This document shows positions 47,604 to 57,294 of a stretch of 64,000 nucleotides of DNA, one piece after another. The notes below the pieces were generated by a model. The model saw only the letters and a program-made list of their open reading frames with translations. It made no database searches and was not told the origin of the DNA. This DNA is from Asterias amurensis (lineage: Eukaryota; Echinodermata; Asteroidea; Forcipulatida; Asteriidae), in assembly GCF_032118995.1 (NCBI RefSeq), contig NC_092666.1, positions 2,232,001 through 2,296,000 of the forward strand. The letters are read 5' to 3'. How positions within the stretch are numbered: position 1 is the first letter of the stretch; every line of letters begins with the position of its first letter. The translations under genes and the position numbers were made by a program.

Positions 47604-47713
47604 ACTTACTTGCATGATGGGCAGAAATAGAAGACGGTTTGTTCTTTATCAGCTGATCGTGTTTGCCTGGTGTGGAAATGAAGTCCATCGTGACCGCACT
47701 TGGCACATGCCCC
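47604..47713 (-). CDS. RPA12-like zinc-ribbon exon, module 2 (copy B)
   Basis: Intact acceptor tttcag and donor gtaagt. Encodes [20 protein letters not shown] then [17 protein letters not shown]. All four zinc Cys are kept; the catalytic pair DE is DK. Mirror partner of the exon at 63544-63653, which has the same DKE sequence. Confidence 0.75.
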
Positions 47714-47970
47714 GTCAATCTGAAACCAGACCAGATACAAAAATGAAATTTAGAAGTGATGAAAAATGACCAATCATTAAAAAACAAGTTTGTGATAATA
47801 CGCCTAAATATTTGGGCCATAAGTTTGGTTTTTTGTCAATGATTAATGGAGAAAATATAGAAAGATGAAATAAAACTGAAAGTTTCAGCAAAATAGGTCT
47901 ACTGGTTCTACTTGCTGAGAAAACAGAAAGAAGCAAAACCCTGTCAAAGTAGCGATGAATCCATCTGAGG

Positions 47971-49452
47971 TAACGTCCGTCGATATATCGAAAATACTCA
48001 AAAACTCGATATTTTTTTAATCATATCGTAATATCGGATTTTCGATATATCGAAAATAATTTCGATGTTTTGAAAATTTCGATGTTCCTAAATGATATCG
48101 AAAATACCAAAAGAGTGTCCGATTATTTAAAAGAAATCTGTGTTTGAGTATTAGAAAAGCCGTCGTCGTTATGTAGTTTCATCATTTTGAGTTGCCCTAT
48201 TAAATAAAATACGTTTTACAACCAAGTATGTCTGCTTGTTCTTTGTGTTTTCGCCATCAGCCGCCGGCCCGCCACAGAAGTTCACGACCCCGCGGCGAGC
48301 GCTCGGTAAAACCTCAAAAGAAACCGCCGCTGCTGCCCCATCGGCTGTTTAAGATGCAACTTCCCATTGCGCATGTGATCAAAATCGATGCGTCTTCACC
48401 CCGCAAAAACTTCCCCGAATCAACAAGACAAAACAAAACAAGGAAGAAAACAATCTTACGTTATACAGTAAAATAATCTTTCTAACAATCCAAGGTATCG
48501 TAATGGCGTCATTTTGGTCAAATAAAGCCTACACGTTGTGTTGTTTTCGGTAAACAAGCTAACATTTCTGAGGAACTTTATGCTTCGCAGCACAGACCAC
48601 GCTGTCGGCGGCTATTGCGTGCGTACCAGCGAAGACTATGCTTTTGTACGGTTTAAGCGTGCACACCAGCGTGTATGGTTATTGCAATTCGGGGGGAAAA
48701 ACCCGTTTGCCCAAGCATGCACAGACACGTGCAGTCTTTGGTCAAGGCGGTAACGCGTGATGCACTGCGTTATTTCGACAATAGAGGGCGTTCTAGCATT
48801 CAATGTTTCTTGCCTTTGTCATAGAATGCAAAGTAAAAAGACTACGAGCCTTTATTGGAGACTATGTGACTGCATGCTGCGTGCGTTGTATATTGTGATC
48901 GCGGAGTGGTAGGTCTGTGTTTTGCGGGACTTTCTAGTGATTTTTTTCGATGATTATCTCAACCATTTTCAACCGTAAAGGTAGTCCGGGCGCCCGTCGG
49001 ACAACTTGATTGACACTTCTACGTCAATGCATCGGCAACTGACACCTTAATGTCGGCGAGTCACGCAACTCACAAAGGCTCTGTGTCATTTTGAGACGGC
49101 CAATCATGGCCAATCACGAATCGAGAATTGTGGTGAGCGTTCACCAAATGGCCAAGCCAGCGGTAGCGGCGATCATACTTTGTTGTAAAACCAGAAATAA
49201 TCGGGGCGGGACTACGCAATTTGAAATTGTTTGAACTACAAACAAGTTCGGGGGATCAGACGAAAACAGGTTGAAATGTAACCCTATTAAACTGTCAGTC
49301 TACGGTATATATATTTCTACCTCCATGAGTATACCAAGTGCTGTTTTTAGGCTTCCATCTTGCGCGCGGGAAATACTCGATATATCGAGTATACTCGATA
49401 TTAAATTTTCGATATATCGGTTATGGGAAAAAACCGACATCGACGGACGTTA
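47971..49452. mobile_element. CpG-rich TIR insertion, 1.48 kb, left arm only
   Basis: The ends taacgtccgtcgat and atcgacggacgtta are inverted repeats. The right arm lacks it (near 63285 the sequence runs through ctttacctcaga), so it inserted after the inversion. cgatatatcg palindromes lie just inside both ends. The middle is CpG-rich with an 82-codon open frame (48228-48476) of unknown meaning. Target duplication is unclear (1-3 bp). Confidence 0.75.
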
Positions 49453-49499
49453 GTAAAGATTTCGATACATCAACAAATTAGGTTTACTTTTTTCCAAAA

Positions 49500-49890
49500 C
49501 ATTTCAAAAAAATTTGCCAGGGATTTCCTTACGGGTGGCGAACCCTTTGTCACTGATTTTTGCTCCTCTGTTTTCAAAGGTCAAATATAAAACCTCGGAA
49601 ATAAAACGAACCTATTTGTATATCAAAATATTTGGGGGTTTACTTTATTTTTCAAAATTTACCAAATGTCGACTTTTAATTTGAAGTGGCGCAATTTTCA
49701 ATCAAACACAGTTAAAAAATTGGCCAGGGGTTTCCTTATGGGTGGCAAACCCTTTGTCACTGAATTTTTGCTCTTTCATTTCAGAGTTAAAAATATAAAA
49801 CCAAATATTTGGGGGCTTGTTTTCAAAACTTACCGAATGATAAATCACCTAATATGAAGTGGCGCATTTTTCAATTAACAAACACAGTTA
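49500..49890. repeat. Two gtggcgaaccctttgtcactga units
   Basis: Same roughly 210-bp repeat as elsewhere; mirrored at 62870-63240. Confidence 0.75.
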
Positions 49891-50041
49891 AAAAATTGGC
49901 CTCTTCATCGGTAAGACATCTCTCTGGCATCAGGTCAACGTTGTCGTTGTCGTCCTCGGTGGTGATTTCATCTCCTTGTTCCAGTGAGCTCTTGCCTTGA
50001 GTTCCTCTCAGTGAAGACCGATCCGAAGATGATGATTCTTT

Positions 50042-50066
50042 TTAGGAGTACTCAATCTCTTGATGC
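50042..50066 (-). pseudogene. RPA12-like last exon, module 1 left arm, acceptor damaged
   Basis: The frame (K)HQEIEYS and TAA is present, but the acceptor reads tttacaa|g where the mirror copy has attcacag|g. The nearest AG is one base later and would shift the frame. Confidence 0.6.
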
Positions 50067-50374
50067 TTGTAAATCAAAAAAATTAATAAAAATTACTTTA
50101 CATAAAATAATTAACCTTTGACCCTAACCATCCTGGGGTCCATTTCACGAAGAGTTAGGACTGGTCCTAACTTAGGACTAGTCCCAGGAAATATTAAAAA
50201 TGTAAGGCTAGTCCTAAGTTAAGACGAGTAACTTGTCCTAACTTGAGATAAGACTAGTCTTAACTCTTTGTAAAGTCCACCGTAGATCCCAAAGAAAACA
50301 GGGCTGTGTCGCCAAAATTCACTTTGCATTTGCAGCAAGAATGAACCAAGCTTTTAAAGTAGTGATTAACTTAC

Positions 50375-50484
50375 TTGCATGATGGGCAGAAATAGAAGAC
50401 GGTTTGTCCTTCATCAGCTGATCCTGTTTGCCTGGTGTGGAAATGAAGGCCATCGTGACCGCACTTGGCACATGCCCTGTCAAT
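50375..50484 (-). CDS. RPA12-like zinc-ribbon exon, module 1 left arm (copy C)
   Basis: Intact splice sites. Encodes [20 protein letters not shown] then [17 protein letters not shown]. It keeps the acidic DE pair and four Cys but has Gly in place of the Arg of RSADE. In RPA12 and TFIIS this hairpin drives RNA cleavage in the polymerase active site. The Helitron/Helentron-like insertion starts 30 bp upstream. Confidence 0.75.
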
Positions 50485-50513
50485 CTGAAACCAGACCAGA
50501 TACAAAAATGAAA

Positions 50514-51519
50514 CTAGAAATTGAGAGTTTGTGTACAAACTCAGGGTGTTCGGGTGAATGGTCAAATGAGGTCACGTTGTGTACAACATTTGTAGAACAT
50601 TACAAGAGGTTTCATGTAGTGAAAGAATCTTGTATGTAGCATTTGAGGATCTCAAGATATGAATTTTCTAGTGTTTAACGTGTTTCTGAGCATAATGACG
50701 TCATCAATGACGTCATCATTCCAAAAAAGTTGCGGGTTCATCTACTCATGAAGGTTCATGTTTATGATAAGTTTCAAGTTCATAGTAGTTTAACATTTTG
50801 TTCAAAATCGCACGAAGAAAGATGAGGCGAATCCCAGCGTAGTGGAATTTGAATTACGCGCGCCTTCAACGGAGTCTGCATGTGTATACACAACCCGTAA
50901 TGCCCACAGCCACGCAGTGCTGTTTTGTCGTAGAGCATGGATACAATGTAGGCCTACATGAACTACACGCACACACACCCACACACCCACAATACAATAG
51001 TAGCATTCACATACATGAATGGCGATACTATCTGGTTTCTACGCGTAATGAATGGAGGTCAACACAAACGCGCGCTTTTACGACCAGAAGGCAAAATTCA
51101 ACTGGCATTATGTTTGTGCAAAAGTTTGAGCAGGATAACTGATCTTCAAACTGATATTCAAATTTTGCGAATATGATATATAGTTCTTGAGATATGAACT
51201 TTTGAAATTTTGAACTTCCGGTTTCAACCGGAAGTAAAAGTCACATGAGGTCACGTTGTGCACGACTTTTGTAGCTAATTACAAGACCTTTTATATGCAC
51301 CAAATATCTTGTGTGTGGCATTTGTAGTTCTCAAGATATGAACTCTCCAATTTTTAGCGTTTTTTTGAACGTAATGACGTCATCAATGACGTCATCATTC
51401 CAAAAATGTTGCTGTTTCGTCTACTCATTAAGATCAATATATATGGTAAGTTTTAGGTTCATACAAGCTTTAGTTTTTGCGAAAATCGCGCGAGAACGTT
51501 TGAGGAGAAGAACACGCAG

Positions 51520-51552
<33 letters not shown>

Positions 51553-51654
51553 AGAACAATAACAATAGTTGTTCGGCTGGTGGCCGAACACCTAAAAAAA
51601 AAAAAAAAAAAACAGAACAATAACAATAGTTGTTCGGCTGGTGGCCGAACACCT
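50514..51654 (+). mobile_element. Helitron/Helentron-like element (copy B)
   Basis: Starts CTAGAAATTGAGAG and ends with the hairpin TGTTCGGCTGGTGGCCGAACA and CCTAA. The homologous empty site in the right arm (atttttgtatctgg.. on plus) reads atgaaattaag on the other strand, so it inserted between A and T with at most a 2-bp duplication. A-rich tail plus hairpin occurs twice (51520-51594 and 51595-51654). Two tgacgtcatcaatgacgtca blocks occur inside. Confidence 0.6.
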
Positions 51655-51929
51655 AATTAAGAAGTGATGAAAAATAACCAAGCAATGAAAAAACAAATTT
51701 GTGATAATGCGGCTAAAAGGAAGGGCCATAAGTTGTTGTTTTTTTCACTGATTAATGGACAAAATATAGAAAGATGAAATAAAACTGTGAAAGTTTCAGC
51801 AAAATAGGTCTACTGGTTCTACTTGCTGAGAAAACAGAAAGAAGCAAAACCCTGTCACAGTAGCGATGAATCCATCCGAGGTAAAGATATCGATTGATCA
51901 ACATATTACATTTGCTTTTTCCCAAACAT

Positions 51930-53055
51930 TAAAAAAAACGGCCAGAGGTTTCCTTACGGGTGGCGAACCCTTTGTCACTGATTTTTGCTCCTCAGTTTTC
52001 AAAGGTAAAATATAACACCTACGAAATAAAACAAACCAATTTGTATATCAAAAAATTTGGGGGTTTACTTTATTTTTCAAAATTTACAAAATGTCAACTT
52101 TTAATTGGAAGTGGCGCAATTATCAATCAAACTGATTCAAACACAGTTTAAAAATTGGCCAGGGGTTTCCCTACGGGTGGCAAACCCTTTGTCACTGACT
52201 TTTGCTGCTCTGTTTCACAGGTAATATATAAAACCTCTGAAATAAAACAAACCTATTTATTTATCAAAATATTTGGGGGGGGGGGGTTTACAATATTTTT
52301 CAAAATTTACCGAATGTCAACTTTTAATTTGAAGTGGCGCAATTTTCAATCAAACACAGTTAAAAAATTGACCAGGGGTTTCCTTACAGGTGGCGAACCC
52401 ATAACCTCTGAAACAAAACAAAACTATTTCTAACCAAATAATTATGGGGGGCGGGTTAATTTTCAAAAACTACGAAATTATAAAAAATCATCTCTTAAAA
52501 TAGAGTGGTACATTTTTCAATTAAACCAAGTTAAAACATTGGCCAGAGGTTTCCCTACGGTTGGCAAACCTTTATCACTGATTTCAGAGGAATAAAACCT
52601 CTGAAAAAAAATAAACAAGAACAAACAAAGAACTTTGGGGGTTTTTTTCTTCAAAATTTACCAAATGATAAACCACATTTTATTCAAAACAAAGTTGTGC
52701 ATTTTTCTTTCAAATAATTTCATAATTGACCAGAGGTTCCCCTACAGGTGGCAAACCCTTTACACTGATTTGTGATTGTTTCTTTCCTGAAATAAAATAA
52801 AACAGTGAACCTAAATATTTTGGGGGTTATATTCTTCAAAAGAAACCATATGAAATAAATCACCTAATAAATTTCATCTTTTGTGCATCTTTTTTTCATA
52901 ACCCAATTTTAAAAATGGCCAGAGGTTTCCCTGTGGGTGGTGAACCCTTTTCACAGATTTTAATTGTACATCTTTTTTTATTCATTCAGAGTTAAATATA
53001 AATGGTGAAACCTCTAAAAGAAAAAATGAAAAATCAAAATGTTTTGGTGGTTATA
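51930..53055. repeat. About 170-220-bp tandem array, left arm
   Basis: Units begin at ggccagaggtttccctacgg near 51939, 52157, 52370, 52541, 52728 and 52917, increasingly diverged towards higher coordinates. It lies in the intron between RPA12 exons 2 and 3, mirrored at 60880-61975. Some units give short similar open frames ([15 protein letters not shown]) that are repeat-derived. Confidence 0.85.
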
Positions 53056-53059
53056 CTAG

Positions 53060-53716
53060 TAGTGCTGGGCGAATAGTGAATTTTTGTTATTCGGATACCG
53101 CTGGCCAACTATCCGAAATTAACCGGATATTCGAATAGTTTTTTTTGCCGCTAGAGGGCGCTATTTAAAAAAAAAAAAAATTTAAAAAAAATTTAAAATA
53201 TTTTTTTTTTGCCGCTAGAGGGCGCTGTTCGTTTGTGAATGAGATCTTATGGGCGGATTGATATTAGTTTTAGACAGTGTCACTCGGTTCATTCATAAAA
53301 ATGACCGGATCTAATTTAAAGATGGCGATTTGCTTTTTCTTTTGATCGTGATTGACTCTACGTGAAGGAAAACTTTTGTAATCTTTGAACAAATTACGTC
53401 AGAAATGTCATTGTTTTAACTCTTCACGGAGGTGAGCATAGTTAAATACTTAATATATGCTGTTTTATGCTGTCTTAATAGAAGTTTCATAAGGATTCAG
53501 ACAAAATATTCATATCAGTTGTCGCCCGACGTCCGCGGATATTCGGATATTAAAGAATATCCGGTTACTCGGTTGTAATTACAGAATTATCCGGTTTGTA
53601 AATAGGTATTCGCGCCCTATGCGGATATCCGGTTAAGAAAAAAAAGGCATTCGCGGTTACGGATAGGAAAACCTATTCGCCATTAACCGGATATTCGAAT
53701 AATTCGCCCAGGCCTA
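53060..53716. mobile_element. hAT-type MITE, left arm only
   Basis: 8-bp target duplication TATACTAG at 53052-53059 and 53717-53724. The ends TAGTGCTGGGCGAATA and the right end ..ATTCGCCCAGGCCTA are typical hAT-like TIRs. The right arm at about 60850 shows the empty site with a single tatactag. Interior is AT-rich with repeated ccggatattcg motifs; no transposase. Confidence 0.88.
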
Positions 53717-53778
53717 TATACTAGTATAGACAATAAAACAACAATAAAGTACGAACATTTCTGTATGTAAACACAGGG

Positions 53779-54110
53779 ATGAGATTCTTTGTAAATGAAA
53801 AGGTCTGCAAATTCAGTTTGGAAATGTCAATATTCTATCTATCATTTGTGTGTAAAGCACACAGCACGAGCGCCCAGCGCGAAGTTCCTTTACGGCGGGG
53901 GTCAAGGGCCCGCTTAAGGGCCCTGGGAGCTCTGGGTATTGCTGCAGCAGCAAGTGCATTACACGCAAACATTATTGAACCGTACCACTGTAAACGAAGC
54001 AAGGAATGAGACAAGTTTATATATCTGTCGCTGCTGCTGCACGAATGCGCGATGCCAGGAAGACCACAAGCCGTAAATAGGGTCAGGTGCTGCTGGACGG
54101 CAATTTATTG
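53779..54110 (+). other. Antisense open frame shared by both arms (left copy)
   Basis: Opposite in strand to the RPA12-like gene. Encodes a stretch around [14 protein letters not shown] and [13 protein letters not shown], stopping at TGA (54007-54009). The right-arm copy (60449-60751, minus) has AGA at that place and continues about 40 codons. No family recognised; GC-richer than its surroundings. Confidence 0.3.
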
Positions 54111-54396
54111 TTTAGGTGATTTTTTTAATGAACGCAACGTGGATCCGCGATAATAGCAATTACAAAGGTAAACTAACATTGTGTCTGATTAGAGAATAGA
54201 GATTCTTAAAATAGGTAAAAGAGGGAAAGTCAAAATGTCGGAAGTGGAAAAAAAAGGTCGGATTTCTAAAATTCAAAAGTCGGAATTCCGACAAAGGAGT
54301 TGGAATTCCGACAAAGGTCTCATCCCTGTAAACATCAAGATATAAACCTAATCAATTTGGACATTTCCTAAGATAAAACTCCAGTGTTTCACTCAC

Positions 54397-54507
54397 CAGT
54401 GATCCTAGGTCTTTCTGGCTGATGACCTCGTGACGACCTTCAACATTTTTGCAAGAGTTGAGATGCAGGTATGAATGATTATTGATAGACCACACCATTT
54501 AATGCAG
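54397..54507 (-). pseudogene. RPA12-like exon 2, left arm, disrupted
   Basis: Same acceptor (ctcattacag) and donor (gtgagt) as the right-arm exon. But ctgcattaA introduces TAA as the third codon of the open frame, and 6 nt are missing. No frame is open throughout. Confidence 0.65.
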
Positions 54508-55204
54508 CTGTAATGAGAAGGAAGACAAAAAGTGAGTTTTCATTCGTTCAAAAATATGCTGTCTGTGCTAATGATAATGATATAAATTATGCGGTCACCA
54601 CGGATACAAAGAAATTAAATTCACTGATAAGGCTGAGTAAAAAAAGACACATGTTTAGCGTCCGGGTTTCTCAAAAAAAGGAAGGAGGGGCTTTTTATTT
54701 TAAGGTGGCCGCCATTCTTTTTAAAATGTCAAATATCCATTGTTTTTTCTACTGCTCAAACACGCAATACATAAATAAAACATTTTGGTTAAGAATTCAG
54801 ATTGTTTTATGCTCAGATCGTTTAAAATAACCCTTTTAAAAAATATAAAAAAAATTAAAAAATTAAAAAGGAGGTGGCCTGTACAAAGGAAGCGGGCGGG
54901 ACGCTAACCATTTTTCTTATTTTACTAATAATATTGATAAACTTAACACAAGTGTTACATTTTGTTGAAAATCTGTGAAAGGCAGAAAGGAACGTAATTT
55001 TAACTTTAAAAAAATGTGTGTCGGTCGTTCTTGAAATCATCAGTGCCCGGCACCAGCACAGCAGGTTGCAAAGCACAGACCATGCCTCATCAAGATTTGA
55101 AAATCTGAAACATTCATTTCAGAAAGACAAGTCAATAGAGATAACTTTCCGTATGGCGCCATCACTTTTTCACTCATTTTTACATAATTTAATTTGGATA
55201 CTGT

Positions 55205-55678
55205 ATTGGGTGCGTTCGATTAGCTTCCCTGGGTCCACCCCAATGTCCAAGTGGCTCATCCAAGTGGCGTATTTAATTTTTTTCCAGTCCAAATGTGTGC
55301 AAGTCGCTTATTTCATTTTCCAGGACGAACATGTGCAGATGTTTACCCAAACTCCACCTGGAAAAAACATCAGACGCATCATCAACACGTAAGCCTTCCA
55401 GCCCCAAGTGACCCTATCCACAAGTAGGGCTCTTGGGGCTGAACCGAGGTGCACTGAGTTCACCACAGGAAGGCTCACGTGATGATGCGTCTGTTTTTTT
55501 CCAGGTGGAGCGTGGGTAAACATCTGCACACGTTCATCCTGGAATACGAAATAGGCGACTTTTCCAGGATGAACATGGGGTAATTACCTGCCCACATTCG
55601 TCCTTGCAAAAATAAAATACGCCAGTTGGATGAGCACATTGGGGTCGACCCAGGGAAGCTAATCGAACGCACCCAATA
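55205..55678. mobile_element. Palindromic repeat, gtgcgttcgattagcttccc ends
   Basis: The left end gtgcgttcgattagcttccc and right end gggaagctaatcgaacgcac are perfect inverted repeats. Inner blocks (ccaggacgaacatgtgcaga, ccacctggaaaaa) also mirror. The right-arm counterpart (58166-58280 with 59172-59320) is split and rearranged. Confidence 0.8.
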
Positions 55679-56145
55679 TTTCATATCGAATGAAAAAGTG
55701 GTTGCGCAATGGGTATTTCTTTTAACTTTTTTTACCACAACTAAAAAAGATTTTGATTTTATTTCGAATGAAAAAGTAGTGGCGCCATACGGAAACTTTT
55801 CCTACAAAAATTAATATTGAAAACTTAGTGATAGTCTACTATTTTATTTAATTTGTTTTTTTAATTTTAATTTTTAAATATTCAACTTTTTTGTTAACTA
55901 CGAACTATTAGTCACAGATCATTTACATCAGAGTCGAAGTCATTGAGCTGAATTTGCATTAATGTATAATATTCAAAGCCCATGTCAGCCACCTCCCCCA
56001 CCGCCTCCTCCTTGGGCCACGTCCCGACCCCGCCTACCCCCTTTTTAAAAATAACGCACAAGGATCAAGGGGGCCAGCAAACACAACTTTACAAGCCACG
56101 GTTTCCACAAAAAATATGATTATTTATAGGATATTCCAAACTTAC

Positions 56146-56276
56146 TTTTTGCATTTACTTTGTAAGGACATGTCTTGCTTTTCATAACTACCGTTCCACT
56201 TTCAGGAAAAGGTAAAATAGAGCCACATTGCGGGCAAAATTCTCTCGAAGAAGCAAACGACCCCTCACCTCCCTAT
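56146..56276 (-). pseudogene. POLR1H: RPA12-like exon 1, left arm, start codon lost
   Basis: Homologous to 57162-57294. The region of the right arm's ATG (aaaacATGGACGGAG) reads aaaatAGGGAGG with a net 4-nt loss, so there is no start codon and the frame is shifted. Downstream the sequence for [19 protein letters not shown] through CPYKVNAK is intact, including Ser at the third zinc-ligand position. With the stop in exon 2, the left-arm gene cannot make full-length RPA12. Confidence 0.75.
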
Positions 56277-57161
56277 TTTGGGGAAATTCTGATCCAGCGT
56301 GTGTTTCTGAATGGGACGCACGTGATTTATCAAGCTTGACTTCATTCATACGTTCAGCGTTTAATTTGGTTTAGGGTCTCTGACTAGGGAATTAAATTGG
56401 AATCGCGCCCTCTGTCGGCGGATTGTAGAGTCTCCCGCGCAAAAATAATGAGTTGTATTACATTAATTAATTGATGCAATAATTGACACAATAGCAGGGG
56501 GCAAAAACTATTTTTCCAGCATTATCATGGTTAAACAAAATCATATAATAATATTATGTCTTTGTTTTTTGCATCGTTGTGAGTGGCAACAGGGATTATT
56601 TAAAAGACCAGTCGTATTCTCACTTGGTGTATCTCAACATGCATAAAATAACAAAGCTGTGAACATTTGAGCTCAAAAGGTCGCCGAAAATGAAAGAAAA
56701 AACACCCCTTGTCACACGAAGTTGTGCGCTTTTAGATGGTTGATTTCGAGACCTCGAAATTCTAAACTTGAGGTCTCGAAATCAAATTCGTAGAAAAATA
56801 CTTCTTTCTCGAAAACTATGTCACTTCAGAAGGAGCCGTTTCTCACAATGTTTTATACCATCAACCCCTCCCCATTACTCATTACCAAGTAAAGTTTTAT
56901 ACTAATAATTATTTTGAGTAATTAACAATAGTGTCCACTGCCTTATCATGCAGCAGGTGCATCAATTAATGTAATACGACTCATTATTTTTGCGCGGGAG
57001 ACTCTACAATCCGCCGACAGAGGGCGATTCCTATTTAATTACCTAGTCAGAGACCCTAAACCAAATTCAACGCTGAACGCAAGAATGAAGTCAAGCTTGA
57101 TAAATCACGTGCGTCCCATTCAGAAACGCACGCTGCTGCTGGATCAGAATTTCCCCAAAAC
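56277..57161. promoter_or_regulatory. Head-to-head promoter and axis of the inversion
   Basis: Both RPA12-like first exons read away from here. 56380-56479 and 56959-57060 are inverted copies (gactctacaatccgccgaca and cgcgggag blocks), so each gene keeps about 200 bp of the same upstream DNA around an asymmetric 0.48-kb spacer. No TATA box is obvious. Confidence 0.45.
56600..56946 (+). mobile_element. MITE family A (copy 10) in the spacer
   Basis: 5'-truncated, starting at aaaagaccagtcgtattct and ending tagtgtccactgcctta. It lies in the spacer between the arms and is therefore single-copy. Confidence 0.8.
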
Positions 57162-57294
57162 ATGGACGGAGTGGTGGAGTCATTTGCTTCTTCGAGAGAA
57201 TTTTGCCCGCAATGTGGCTCCATTTTACCTTTTCCTGAAAGTGGAACGGTAGTTATGAAAAGCAAGACATGTCCTTACAAAGTAAATGCAAAAA
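57162..57294 (+). CDS. POLR1H: RPA12-like exon 1 (N-terminal zinc ribbon)
   Basis: ATG in context aaaacATGG. Two donors are possible: gtaaat at 57282 (phase 0, joins the open frame of exon 2) and gtaagt at 57295 (phase 1, adding VNAK). Confidence 0.75.

Larger units (their letters stand above)
47262..56479 (-). repeat. Large inverted duplication, left arm
   Basis: Reverse-complement partner of 56959-64000: same exons, same MITEs, same tandem arrays in mirrored order with scattered substitutions and indels. The match begins at the axis (ttgatgca near 56479) and still holds at the window's last base (accaacccag at 47262). Arm lengths differ because each arm carries private insertions. Confidence 0.93.

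Noticed and set aside
57056..57265. Minus-strand frame across the RPA12 exon 1
   Set aside because: Shadow of the plus-strand exon, which has the zinc-ribbon Cys pattern and splice donor.
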